Assembly: GCF_003711395.1 (NCBI RefSeq)
Contig: NZ_PJRJ01000005.1
Coordinates: forward strand, 62,001 to 126,000
Length of the DNA stretch: 64,000 nt
Reading direction: 5' to 3'
Source: Acinetobacter sp. B51(2017)
Lineage (GTDB): Bacteria; Pseudomonadota; Gammaproteobacteria; Pseudomonadales; Moraxellaceae
Part shown: positions 39,245-48,219 of the stretch, one piece after another
Numbering within the stretch: the stretch's first letter is position 1
Layout: each line of letters begins with the position of its first letter
Position numbers and translations under genes: made by a program
The notes under the pieces: model-generated
Database searches by the model: none
Told to the model about the DNA's origin: nothing
The model's input: only the letters and a program-made list of their open reading frames with translations

Positions 39245-40420
39245 TTAGAAACGGTAGCCGATTTTCATCCCGTAACCAATAGCATGGTTATCTGAGAATT
39301 GTCCAACTGCGTTACCCCCAGTTTGTGCTGTTGCATCGCCTAACCAGAAATATTTTACTCCACCTTGGATAAAGTAATGTTCGGCTGGACTATATTGACC
39401 GCCAAGACCAATGCTCCAATACCCTTCAGTTGGGCCTAAGGTGGTCACGGGATTACCTGCACCAGTGTCATAACCTAAAGCTACATTAGCTGCCCATTGA
39501 GCATTAAATTTACGCCCTACACCGACATTTGCCGACCACTGATCGTCTGAGTAATCAATCAGGTTTTGATTGACTAAAGGATGGTTCAGTAGGGTTGGAC
39601 TCACCACAAAGTTGTCCCAATGTACCCAGCGCACATTGGCAAAAGCTAAAGTATCGGCTGCAATACCCGTTTGAAAATCAAGGTTAACCGATTGCGGTGT
39701 AACCGCTTCTACTGTGCTGACCACTTGGCTTAAATCGACGCCATTTGGGAATAATGGGTGATAACCTGCAGGCACTTGAGGAATACTTGAAGTTTCTGTG
39801 GCATTGGCTTTATGTTTAATTTCAGAGCGATACGTCAGCGCAGCTTTTAATGCAATCTCAGGAATTTGATACGCAAAACCTGCTAACCAACCAAAAGCCG
39901 GCTCTTGGTCAACTTTAATATTATAATTGCCAAGCTTATTTGCACCACCATAAGCTGCACCGCGTAAACGAATATCAGCTTCTACCGTTTGCCATACTGG
40001 GCCTGCATAAAAATTCCAATGTTGATTCGGTTGATAGCCCAGTAATGCGGTTAAGTTATTGGTACGCACTTCTACTGTTGTGCCATCGACACCATTACCA
40101 AATATCACGTTATCCGCAGCATAGCTCGCATCTGCACCATAAGGCTGATCGTAGAGTAAACCAAGAGAAATTTTATCGGTCGCTTGAACTTTTACCGCAG
40201 CAGAAGGGAAGTAGTAATCATCCGCCATGTCGCTAACCGGTTTTTGGTCACGACCTTGACCTTCTACTGTTGGATCAAGAACTGAAAGACCTGCTTCTGC
40301 ATAGTTGCCTGGTTGTAAAAATGCCGCGATGGATTGACCTGAGCGGTCTAGACCAGCAGCAAAGGTGGTCAGTGGCAACGCAGTCAATAGCACTGCTGCA
40401 GACAATACAGAAAGCTTCAT
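39245..40420 (-). CDS. FadL/OmpP1-family outer-membrane protein, paralogue 2
   Basis: A 391-residue FadL-type barrel with a signal peptide (MKLSVLSAAVLLTALPLTTF) and mature start AAGLDRSGQSIAAFLQPGNY. It shares all core strands with paralogues 1 and 3 (SLGLLYDQPYGADASYAADN, TLGPTEGYWSIGLGGQYSP, C-terminal MKIGYRF) but lacks their 60-80 residue insert after the YAADN region. AAGGA lies 8 bases before the ATG. It has its own promoter-like block and terminator, so it is probably monocistronic. Confidence 0.9.
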   Translation of the reverse strand: MKLSVLSAAVLLTALPLTTFAAGLDRSGQSIAAFLQPGNYAEAGLSVLDPTVEGQGRDQKPVSDMADDYYFPSAAVKVQATDKISLGLLYDQPYGADASYAADNVIFGNGVDGTTVEVRTNNLTALLGYQPNQHWNFYAGPVWQTVEADIRLRGAAYGGANKLGNYNIKVDQEPAFGWLAGFAYQIPEIALKAALTYRSEIKHKANATETSSIPQVPAGYHPLFPNGVDLSQVVSTVEAVTPQSVNLDFQTGIAADTLAFANVRWVHWDNFVVSPTLLNHPLVNQNLIDYSDDQWSANVGVGRKFNAQWAANVALGYDTGAGNPVTTLGPTEGYWSIGLGGQYSPAEHYFIQGGVKYFWLGDATAQTGGNAVGQFSDNHAIGYGMKIGYRF

Positions 40421-40684
40421 AGCTTCAGTCCTTGATAAAAGCGGTAAGTTAAATTTGTTGGAAAATTACCACAATTAAAAAAAGAGTAAATGCTTTAAAT
40501 TGAGCAAATTGCGCTAAGTTTGCTTAAATTGCCATAACATTGTTAATAAATTACATATTTTGATATTTATATCTATATGATTTAAAACATTAAAAAAATA
40601 ATTAATAAAAATGCATTGGCTGAAATGACATTAAAAACCTAGATGGTTTAAATTTGAGCAATTAATTTATAAGTGTATAAAAAT
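40421..40684. other. Intergenic region between FadL paralogues 2 and 3
   Basis: About 260 A+T-rich bases with no gene. It carries the second copy of the conserved upstream block. Confidence 0.6.
40458..40494 (-). promoter_or_regulatory. Conserved promoter/operator block upstream of FadL paralogue 2
   Basis: TTGGAAAATTACCACAAT (40458-40475), 8 bases, then GAGTAAATGCT (40484-40494): identical elements and spacing to those before paralogue 1, but only 38 bases from the start codon. Confidence 0.6.
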
Positions 40685-40712
40685 ACCGAATTTAGCCGTG
40701 ACTAAATTCGGT
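40685..40712 (-). terminator. Terminator after FadL paralogue 3
   Basis: ACCGAATTTAG (40685-40695), loop CCGTGA, CTAAATTCGGT (40702-40712); A-rich left flank gives a T tract on the minus strand. Confidence 0.85.
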
Positions 40713-40736
40713 AGAGTTCACACATATTGCTCAATT

Positions 40737-42104
40737 TTAGAAGCGATGACCAATTTTTAAACCATATGCTAAAGCATCATTGTCATTAAATACGCCGGCA
40801 GGAGAGTGAGCACCTGTTTGTGCTTTAGCATCACCAAGCCATAGATATTTAACTCCGCCAGCAATAAATGATTTTGGAGTTGGACTATATTGTAAGCCTA
40901 AGCCCATATTCCAAAAGCCTTCTGTTGGCCCTAAAGTGGTCACAGGGTTGCCCGCGCCAGAATCCCAACCGACAGACACATTACCTGCCCATTTGTCATT
41001 CATCTTGCGTCCAACACCAACATTTGCCGACCACTGATCTTTAGAATAATCAACTAAGTTAAAGCCATCTGGTTTACCTAGACTTGGCAATAAACCACCT
41101 GCCAGTTGTGATAATTGACCAAACTGATAAGGGCGCATCGAGAAATCTTTCCAATTTACCCAGCGTACATTGGCAAAAGCTACAGTGTCCGCCATGATGC
41201 CTGTTTGAAAATCTACATTGACAGATTGTGGTGTGGTGACTTTACTTTGTCCAGATTGACCTAAAGCAGCCACTTGTTCTGGGGTGAGTTTATTTTGTGA
41301 TACCAATAAAGCACCCATCGCAGGCACTAAAGGCATACTTTCGCGGGCTGTAAATTCATGATCGATTTCAGAGCGATAGGTTACAGAGGCTTTTAAGGCG
41401 ATTTCTGGAATTTGATACGCAAAACCTGCTAACCAACCCACTGCGCTGTCTTCGGGTACATCTAGGGCATAACCATTAAATAAGCTATAGGCATTACCCC
41501 GTAGACTAACATCGGCTTTTAAAGTTTGATAAACCGCACCACCGTAGAAATTCCAGTGTTCATTGGGCTGAAAACCCACTAAAAAATTTAAATTTTGCGT
41601 CATCACTTCAACTGAAGTGCCGCCTGTAGTGGCATTGTTAAGTGCAATTGCTACGGGTTGTCCTGTACTTGGATCAACTTGTAAAGGCGTTCCATCTGGT
41701 GCAATAAAGTTAGGCTGTCCAGTGACAACAGCTAAACCATTGGTTAAATCGCTCGGCGGTAAAATCACATCCGATGTGGTGCTCACAAAGTTATTACGCC
41801 CGCTATATTCGGCATCTGCACCAAAAGGTTGATCGTAAATCAAGCCGATAGAGAATTTTTCAGTCGGTTGTAGTTTTAATACGGCATGTGGATAGTAATA
41901 GTCGCTGGCCATATCGCCTGTATTGTTGCCAGAACTGTCTTTGCCCGAGACATTTGGGTCTAAAATACTAATTCCTGCTTCAAAGTAATTATCTGGTTGT
42001 AAAAATCCTGCAATAGATTGACCAGAACGGTCTAAAGCGGCAGCAAAGGTGGTGAAGGGTAAGCCTAAAAGGCAAAGTGCGGCTGTTAATTGTTTTAATT
42101 GCAT
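40737..42104 (-). CDS. FadL/OmpP1-family outer-membrane protein, paralogue 3
   Basis: A 455-residue FadL-type barrel with signal peptide (MQLKQLTAALCLLGLPFTTFA) and mature start AALDRSGQSIAGFLQPDNYFEAG. It resembles paralogue 1 more than 2 in the barrel (DMASDYYYPHAVLKLQPTEK, MRPYQFGQLSQLAGG) but carries a different Pro/Asn-rich insert after NNFVSTTSD. The upstream region has no copy of the block shared by the other two; instead it has a 15-bp palindrome. AAGGA lies 8 bases before the ATG. Confidence 0.9.
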   Translation of the reverse strand: MQLKQLTAALCLLGLPFTTFAAALDRSGQSIAGFLQPDNYFEAGISILDPNVSGKDSSGNNTGDMASDYYYPHAVLKLQPTEKFSIGLIYDQPFGADAEYSGRNNFVSTTSDVILPPSDLTNGLAVVTGQPNFIAPDGTPLQVDPSTGQPVAIALNNATTGGTSVEVMTQNLNFLVGFQPNEHWNFYGGAVYQTLKADVSLRGNAYSLFNGYALDVPEDSAVGWLAGFAYQIPEIALKASVTYRSEIDHEFTARESMPLVPAMGALLVSQNKLTPEQVAALGQSGQSKVTTPQSVNVDFQTGIMADTVAFANVRWVNWKDFSMRPYQFGQLSQLAGGLLPSLGKPDGFNLVDYSKDQWSANVGVGRKMNDKWAGNVSVGWDSGAGNPVTTLGPTEGFWNMGLGLQYSPTPKSFIAGGVKYLWLGDAKAQTGAHSPAGVFNDNDALAYGLKIGHRF

Positions 42105-42172
42105 AAGCTCATTCCTTGTCGTGCAGTCTCAAACTGTCATCGTTGTTATGTGATCACTGCTTCATGCATGTG

Positions 42173-42187
42173 AGGTCATATTGACCT
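42173..42187. promoter_or_regulatory. 15-bp palindrome upstream of FadL paralogue 3
   Basis: AGGTCA, TAT, TGACCT: a perfect 6-3-6 palindrome about 70-83 bases before the start codon, a position typical for an operator. The regulator is not identifiable by eye. Confidence 0.5.
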
Positions 42188-42222
42188 AACTTAGCACAGA
42201 ATAAAATTGAGTAAAGCAAAAA

Positions 42223-42248
42223 ATAACCGAGCAATCTTGCTCGGTTAT
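42223..42248 (-). terminator. Terminator after the 585-residue gene
   Basis: ATAACCGAGCAA (42223-42234), loop TC, TTGCTCGGTTAT (42237-42248), with a run of A on the left (T tract on the minus strand). Confidence 0.88.
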
Positions 42249-42259
42249 GACGGATTGGA

Positions 42260-44017
42260 TTAAGCAATATTGTCCAGATCGTAATCTGACCATTTTTGAC
42301 TGGCCAGCTTTAAATCAAAGTCAAGATTTTGATGGATTTCTTGTAAATTAATTAAACCACGGTCTTCTGGCAGTTGTACCAACAGCGGCAAATGCGTGAC
42401 CCCGTTATCACCCACAGCAAAAGCATAATGGCGCTCTTTATGGTTAATCGAAATCAGAGCTTCAAACTCTAAATACACGGTTAAATTAGGATATTGTTTA
42501 GGAATACGTACAATATCTAAATAGGCATTTTGGCGTTCATGAAAGGCATTTTCTTTTAAAAATTGAATCTGCTCGTCAATTTTTTTGGATTTATTTAGCA
42601 TTTTGCCTAAAAATGACTGTCCTTCTTTGTCTAAGCTGCGTTGTAACTCTTTTAACTGCCGATATTGCTCTCGATGCTGTTGTAAGGCGCTGCGCACAGT
42701 CATGTTTAACTGGTTAATAGGTTGTAACATGGCTTCATGGTTTTGTGCCCAATCTTCAGCGGATAATAGAGCAAAGACTTGGCTACGGCGTTTTTCATGT
42801 AAGGCTAAATAGGATTTTAAGCGTGCTGCAAACTGATCCGCCTGACTATCAAACATTACTGCTGCTTGTGATTGGAAATCATAGAAGTAACTGATGATAT
42901 CGCCAATAATTTGCCGCGTGCTCATATACAAATAGTCCATTTCATCAATATGCTGGACTTTATGACGCAGCGCATGATGCAATGGCTCTAAAATCTGAAT
43001 AGCCAGTTCTTTTTCAAAAGCCAATAGGCGTTTTTCGACCACTTTTTCAATCACTAAACCCGATGAATCTAAAGGTTTAAGTAACAATGGCAATAAGCGT
43101 TCGTTATTGACTTGCTCAAGTTGACTGACAAACTCAATCACATGCTGACCAATTTGTTTTTCAACCGTGATGATGCGCTCGACTTGCCATTGAAAAAATT
43201 GCTGATGTTCGGGTTGATTTAAATAAGCTAAATCCAGCACCGCAGCGTTTAAATAAATATTGTCGCTTAAGGCCAAACGTTCTTCGCTTAAAAAGCGACG
43301 GATTGAAAAAGGATTGACATCGCTTTGATCGCTTTGCGCCAGGGCAAAAATATAACGTGAGGTTTTGACGATTTCTAGCTGACGTAATTTTTGCTGTTCA
43401 ACCAAAAACACCTGTAACAATGGATGCGACTGACGTGTTAGTTGACGACCACGTAAGGTTTTAAAGTAATAATGCAGCAGTTGCTGCTTCAGAAACACTT
43501 CACAAATAAAGCATTTCAGCATGTCACTGCTTAAACGGCGATGATTCTCGGGTAGTTGAATATCGGCTTTGTCGTTAACAATACGGGCGGCGGTATAAAT
43601 AAAACCTTGACGTAAATTAAGCTTAATTTGTTGTAAATTGAGGTTTTCTTCAACATTGGTTTTGTCAAGCTGGGCTAAAATGCTTTCTAAATAATTGGCG
43701 ATTTGTATCGCATCTTGATATTTTTCTAGTTCAGCTAAGGAATTTAAAATTTTTTGACCTAAGTTTTTCATCCCTGGATGGACAATTGCTTCGACCACCA
43801 TTTCAAAATGCGCTGCGGGGCTACAGCTAAAGCTATTTTGCTCAGCATTCCATTTGATATTTTTTTTCAGCAGAATCTGACGATAGATGCGATCCCGTTG
43901 TTCAGGATCAATTTGGCTAAAAATAGTGCTTAAATTGTTTTGCCAATACAGATCTAAATAAGGATCAATTTGCGTGACTAACGATCTGAGTTCATAAGGA
44001 ATGTAATCCTGTATCAT
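42260..44017 (-). CDS. Large cytoplasmic protein of unknown function
   Basis: A 585-residue protein that I do not recognise. It has no signal peptide or membrane helix and looks almost entirely alpha-helical, with many Gln/Leu-rich amphipathic stretches (LYWQNNLSTIFSQIDPEQ, LHEKRRSQVFALLSAEDW) and a short coiled-coil-like segment (QLKELQRSLDKEGQSFLG). A small C-terminal region looks like a beta domain (VYLEFEALISINHKERHYAF). It stands alone between the FadL genes and tRNA-Arg on the minus strand. Intact length and a clean terminator support a functional gene. Confidence 0.75.
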   Translation of the reverse strand: MIQDYIPYELRSLVTQIDPYLDLYWQNNLSTIFSQIDPEQRDRIYRQILLKKNIKWNAEQNSFSCSPAAHFEMVVEAIVHPGMKNLGQKILNSLAELEKYQDAIQIANYLESILAQLDKTNVEENLNLQQIKLNLRQGFIYTAARIVNDKADIQLPENHRRLSSDMLKCFICEVFLKQQLLHYYFKTLRGRQLTRQSHPLLQVFLVEQQKLRQLEIVKTSRYIFALAQSDQSDVNPFSIRRFLSEERLALSDNIYLNAAVLDLAYLNQPEHQQFFQWQVERIITVEKQIGQHVIEFVSQLEQVNNERLLPLLLKPLDSSGLVIEKVVEKRLLAFEKELAIQILEPLHHALRHKVQHIDEMDYLYMSTRQIIGDIISYFYDFQSQAAVMFDSQADQFAARLKSYLALHEKRRSQVFALLSAEDWAQNHEAMLQPINQLNMTVRSALQQHREQYRQLKELQRSLDKEGQSFLGKMLNKSKKIDEQIQFLKENAFHERQNAYLDIVRIPKQYPNLTVYLEFEALISINHKERHYAFAVGDNGVTHLPLLVQLPEDRGLINLQEIHQNLDFDLKLASQKWSDYDLDNIA

Positions 44018-44147
44018 CTTGAATGTTATCCTTCAACACAATAGTTATTTTAATGAGAAATTGTGATGAGATTAACACAAGAAAATGGGTAAATTATACA
44101 GATAAGAGAATATTGCTGCTTAAATAAAATACTTTTTTGCTAAATTA

Positions 44148-44223
44148 TGGTGCGCCTTGCGGGAGTCGAACCCACGCCGGTCACTTAGGAGGCAACTGCT
44201 CTATCCAATTAAGCTAAAGGCGC
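44148..44223 (-). tRNA. tRNA-Arg (anticodon CCT)
   Basis: On the minus strand the 76-base sequence folds as a standard cloverleaf: acceptor GCGCCTT paired with AAGGCGC, D-arm TAGCTTAATTGGATAGAGC, anticodon loop CTCCTAA (anticodon CCT, reads AGG), T-arm GTGGGTTCGACTCCCGC. The 3' ACCA is encoded in the DNA (44148-44151). It is an isolated tRNA gene; I see no integrase or attachment-site duplication beside it. Confidence 0.95.
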
Positions 44224-44260
44224 ATAGGACATAATGTACGCCACTTTTCGCTAAAAAAAA

Positions 44261-44285
44261 AGTTATTGCCGAGGCAATAACTTTT
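44261..44285 (-). terminator. Terminator after the permease gene
   Basis: AGTTATTGCC (44261-44270), loop GA, GGCAATAACT (44273-44282) with an A run on the left for the minus-strand T tract. Confidence 0.88.
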
Positions 44286-44299
44286 TAAATACTCAATAA

Positions 44300-45658
44300 T
44301 TAGGCTTTGTTGTTGGGTTTAAGTAGCTTAAAGAAAATCAGCATACTGATGATCCACACAGGAATCATAATTACCGACTCTTTAAAGCCTTGTGTCCACA
44401 TGATATATAAAATCACGCCAATAAAACTTAATACCAACAGGTTGCCAAACGGTGAGAATAGCGCAGGGAATAAGGTTTTTTCGCCCGTCTTTTTCATGGC
44501 TTGAATAAACTTAAAGTGGGTTAAGCTAATCATGGCCCAGTTAAGTACCAACGCACCCACCACGATATAAATAAGATGGCTTAAAGCATCTTCAGGTACA
44601 AAGTAGTTTAAAATTACACAGCCAAAAATTAATAAGGCAGAGAATAATACCGCTGGAATAGGCACACCTTGTTTATTGACTTTCATAAATACTTTAGGTG
44701 CATTGCCTTGCTGTGCTAAACCAAACAGCATACGACTGTTGGCATACATACCACTGTTATATACCGATAAAGCTGCGGTTAAGATAATAAAATTAAGTAG
44801 ATGTGCTGCCCAATCAATGCCCAATTGACTGAAAATCATGACAAATGGGCTCTTATCCAAGCCGCCAAGTTCGAGCTGATTCCAAGGCACTAAAGATAAT
44901 AGAATGGTTAACGCACCCACATAAAACACCAAAATACGAAACACCACTTGGTTAATCGCTTTAGGAATGGTTTTTTGCGGATCTTTGGCTTCTGCTGCTG
45001 CCATACCAATTAACTCAATGCCGCCAAAGGCAAACATTAAGAACGCCAGCATATAAAATAGCCCTTCAAAGCCATTTGGGAAGAAACCACCAGCGGTCCA
45101 CAGATTGCTAAATGCTGCTGTCGAATCTGGGCTTGCGGTCATCAGTAAGTAAATACCAAATACAATCATCGAAATGACCGCAGTCACTTTAATAATGGAT
45201 AACCAAAACTCTGATTCACCGTAGAATTTAACATTCCCTAAGTTAATGAGGGTAATCATCACAAAGAAAAATAGAACCGATGCCCATGCCGGGATATGAG
45301 GCCACCAATAGTTAATATATTTTGCCACCGCAGTCAGTTCAGTCATGGCGACTAAAATATATAAAATCCAATAATTCCAGCCGGCTAAAAAGCCTGGGAA
45401 TTTACCCCAATATTTATAAGCAAAATGACTAAATGAACCAGCCACGGGTTCATGAACGATCATCTCGCCCAGTTGACGCATAATTAAAAATGCAATGAAA
45501 CCACCAATGGCATAGCCTAAGATGATGGATGGACCTGCAGATTGGATGACCTGTGCGGAACCTAAAAATAAGCCAGTACCAATCGCGCCGCCCATGGCGA
45601 TGAGTTGGATATGACGGTTCTTTAAGCCACGCTGAAGTTGCGAAGACTCGTTATTCAA
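44300..45658 (-). CDS. Amino acid permease, AroP/PheP type
   Basis: A 452-residue, 12-helix inner-membrane importer of the amino acid transporter (AAT) branch of the APC superfamily. It has the N-terminal signature LKNRHIQLIAMGGAIGTGLFLGSA (in parts: HIQLIAMGGAIGTGLF), the GEMIVHEPVAGSFSHFAYKY block and FGGIELIGMAAAEAKDP. These fit aromatic or general amino acid:H+ symporters (AroP, PheP, ProY); the exact substrate cannot be fixed from sequence. It is divergent from prpF. Confidence 0.9.
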   Translation of the reverse strand: MNNESSQLQRGLKNRHIQLIAMGGAIGTGLFLGSAQVIQSAGPSIILGYAIGGFIAFLIMRQLGEMIVHEPVAGSFSHFAYKYWGKFPGFLAGWNYWILYILVAMTELTAVAKYINYWWPHIPAWASVLFFFVMITLINLGNVKFYGESEFWLSIIKVTAVISMIVFGIYLLMTASPDSTAAFSNLWTAGGFFPNGFEGLFYMLAFLMFAFGGIELIGMAAAEAKDPQKTIPKAINQVVFRILVFYVGALTILLSLVPWNQLELGGLDKSPFVMIFSQLGIDWAAHLLNFIILTAALSVYNSGMYANSRMLFGLAQQGNAPKVFMKVNKQGVPIPAVLFSALLIFGCVILNYFVPEDALSHLIYIVVGALVLNWAMISLTHFKFIQAMKKTGEKTLFPALFSPFGNLLVLSFIGVILYIMWTQGFKESVIMIPVWIISMLIFFKLLKPNNKA

Positions 45659-45977
45659 AGTATTCAGCCCGACAATGGATAAGTCATTTGATTGTAATAG
45701 ATCACAAACAATTCGCCTAGTAGAGCCTTAATGTTGATTTTTTGTTATAGGTTGCATAAAAAAAAATCATACTGCTATTTTTTATAAAAGATAGCTGAAT
45801 CAATAGATTAATTTTATTAATAGCCGTTAAGTTTATATACTGAGCTTTTTAAGCTTTGCTTAAATGTTGATTTTTTATACTTAAGTCCTAAGTCAATGTC
45901 ATTGTGTATAAAAAGCAGTATCCTTAGGCACAAGCAGCTTGACTGCCAATAACAATGATCAAAAGGATGAAATAACA
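45659..45977. other. Divergent promoter region between the permease gene and prpF
   Basis: About 320 A+T-rich bases with T and A runs and no gene I can support. AAAGGATGA near 45962-45970 precedes the prpF ATG. No recognised operator. Confidence 0.5.
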
Positions 45978-47168
45978 ATGGCATTTGCCCCACAAATTAA
46001 AATTGCTGCAACCTATATGCGTGGTGGAACCAGTAAGGGCGTATTCTTTAAACTCGATGATTTACCTGAAGCGGCACAAGTGCCAGGGCGTATTCGTGAC
46101 CAAATTTTATTACGCGTGATTGGTAGTCCAGATCCTTATGGCAAGCAAATTGATGGTATGGGTGGGGCAACTTCAAGTACCAGTAAGACCGTAATTTTGG
46201 CCAAAAGTGAACAAGCCGACCACGACGTTGATTACTTATTTGGACAAGTGTCGATAGATCAAGCTTTTGTCGACTGGAGTGGTAACTGCGGTAACTTAAC
46301 TGCTGCAGTTGGGGCTTTTGCGATTACCAATGGCTTAGTCGATGCCGATAAGATTCCTGAAAATGGCATTTGCACGGTAAAAATTTGGCAAAAAAATATT
46401 GCTAAAACCATTATTGCGCATGTGCCGATCAGCAACGGTCAAGTCCAAGAAACGGGTGATTTTGAACTCGACGGTGTGACTTTCCCTGCAGCAGAAGTAC
46501 AAATTGAATTTTTAGATCCAGCTGATGATGGTGAAGATGGCGGTGCCATGTTTCCTACAGGTAACTTAGTGGATAGGTTTGAAGTGCCTGAGATTGGTAC
46601 ATTCCAAGCCACTTTCATTAATGCAGGTATTCCAACCATCTTTATTAACGCTGAAGATTTAGGTTTTCAAGGCACAGAATTACAAGACGCGATTAATAGT
46701 GATGCCGCCACCTTAGCGCGTTTAGAAACCATTCGTGCTTATGGCGCCAAATATATGGGCTTAATTGATGATGTCGCTGAAGCAGAAAAGCGTCAGCATA
46801 CGCCAAAAATTGCTTTTGTTGCTGCGCCTCAAGCCTATACCACATCGAGCGGTAAAGCCTTAACTGCCCAAGACTGTGATTTATTGGTACGTGCTTTATC
46901 AATGGGTAAGTTGCACCATGCCATGATGGGCACTGCGGCAGTGGCAATTGGCACAGCTGCCGCGATTCCAGGTACATTGGTGAATTTAGCTGCTGGTGGT
47001 GGCGAGCGCGAAGCGGTACGTTTTGGTCATCCATCGGGGACTTTACGTGTCGGTGCGCAAGCCATTCAAGAAAATGGTCAGTGGGTAGTCAAAAAAGCAG
47101 TCATGAGTCGTAGTGCGCGTGTACTGATGGAAGGCTGGGTTCGTGTAGTGCCAGAAGCATTCAGCTAA
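45978..47168 (+). CDS. prpF: PrpF family 2-methylaconitate cis-trans isomerase-like protein
   Basis: PrpF works with the AcnD dehydratase in the 2-methylcitrate cycle of propionate breakdown, isomerising 2-methylaconitate. From ATG 45978 (MAFAPQIKIAATYMRGGTSKG) the protein has 396 residues, the normal length, and shows the family's active-site regions: MRGGTSKGVFF, DGMGGATSSTSKT, DWSGNCGNLTAAVG and the C-terminal HPSGTLRVGA. No prpB, prpC or acnD gene is adjacent, so it could also act on another aconitate-like acid. An upstream TTG would add 13 residues and is less likely. Confidence 0.88.
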   Translation: MAFAPQIKIAATYMRGGTSKGVFFKLDDLPEAAQVPGRIRDQILLRVIGSPDPYGKQIDGMGGATSSTSKTVILAKSEQADHDVDYLFGQVSIDQAFVDWSGNCGNLTAAVGAFAITNGLVDADKIPENGICTVKIWQKNIAKTIIAHVPISNGQVQETGDFELDGVTFPAAEVQIEFLDPADDGEDGGAMFPTGNLVDRFEVPEIGTFQATFINAGIPTIFINAEDLGFQGTELQDAINSDAATLARLETIRAYGAKYMGLIDDVAEAEKRQHTPKIAFVAAPQAYTTSSGKALTAQDCDLLVRALSMGKLHHAMMGTAAVAIGTAAAIPGTLVNLAAGGGEREAVRFGHPSGTLRVGAQAIQENGQWVVKKAVMSRSARVLMEGWVRVVPEAFS

Positions 47169-47235
47169 AAAAGCACTCGCTCCTTTGATATAAATTTTGT
47201 TAGCATGCAGTAAAGCTTATTTATTATTTTGCTGT

Positions 47236-48147
47236 ATGTTTATTCTTGATTCTAATCAATATTCAGTTCCACAGGTACAAAGCCTGATTCAGGTTTTGCC
47301 TGTGGCAGCGGTATTATTATCACCTACAGCAGAAATTTTAGCGGCAAATCAGCATTATGCTAGCTTTTTTCGACGCCCTTTCTCACAACTTTTGTCTAAA
47401 AACCTGCAACATATAGACAACTATTGTTATCAATCCTATTGCAACGATTTACGCATATTAAGACAAGGAAAGAAAATACAGCCTTTTGAGCATATTTTTG
47501 CGCAGCGTGAACATCGGTTGAATTTTCAAGCCTATTACAATAGTCAAGGTGATTTGTCTGCCGTATTAGTTTGTGCGGTGGATGTGAGTGATCTGACTGC
47601 TAAACAGCGGCATTTAAAACAGTGTAATCGTGATCTAAAACAAAAGCTTGATCATGATGAGCTTACAGGACTTTCCAGCCGTCATGCTTTTGCGCAACAG
47701 TTACGCCAGCAAAATGCAGTGGCGGTTGCCATTTTAGATTTAGATAATTTTAAAAACTTAAATGACCAATATGGGCATATATTTGCTGATCGAGTATTAA
47801 GTCAGTTAGGTAAACGCTTACAACACTTGAGCCAAAAATATGCTTGGCCCACCATTTATCGTATGGGGGGAGAAGAGTTTGTGATTTTATTTGAGCAGCA
47901 TGATTTACTACAGGCCTGTCAGATTATGGAACAGATTCGTCAAGCTACGCTGTTATTAAATCAGGAATTCGCCTTATCTCAAGACACGATTTCCATTTCA
48001 GCAGGGGTTGCTGCTGTCACACAGAATTATACTGCCATTCATGCGCTAGAGCAGGCTGATCAAGCCATGTATATGGCCAAACAACAGCATAAAAATAGTG
48101 TCTATTATTACCAAAACGCAGATTTTTATCGTTACTTTGAGGCTTAA
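47236..48147 (+). CDS. PAS-GGDEF diguanylate cyclase
   Basis: A cytoplasmic enzyme of c-di-GMP synthesis. From ATG 47236 (303 residues) it has an N-terminal PAS-like sensor domain (IQVLPVAAVLLSPTAEILAANQHYASFF), a linker helix, and a GGDEF domain with LTGLSSRHAF, ILDLDNFKNLNDQYGH and the active site RMGGEEFVILF. The GGEEF form is compatible with activity. No RxxD inhibitory site is visible upstream of it, so product inhibition by that route is unlikely. The cue sensed by the PAS domain is unknown. An upstream TTG would add 13 residues. Confidence 0.88.
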   Translation: MFILDSNQYSVPQVQSLIQVLPVAAVLLSPTAEILAANQHYASFFRRPFSQLLSKNLQHIDNYCYQSYCNDLRILRQGKKIQPFEHIFAQREHRLNFQAYYNSQGDLSAVLVCAVDVSDLTAKQRHLKQCNRDLKQKLDHDELTGLSSRHAFAQQLRQQNAVAVAILDLDNFKNLNDQYGHIFADRVLSQLGKRLQHLSQKYAWPTIYRMGGEEFVILFEQHDLLQACQIMEQIRQATLLLNQEFALSQDTISISAGVAAVTQNYTAIHALEQADQAMYMAKQQHKNSVYYYQNADFYRYFEA

Positions 48148-48219
48148 ACTTGGATGCATCTTGACTGAGAACACAGTATGATGTGCCATGCAATCCTAAC
48201 TTCTTGATTCGAGGCGAAA

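Noticed and set aside
44148..44223. tRNA-Arg as an integration site
   Set aside because: No integrase gene and no repeated tRNA 3' end were seen on either side within the window.
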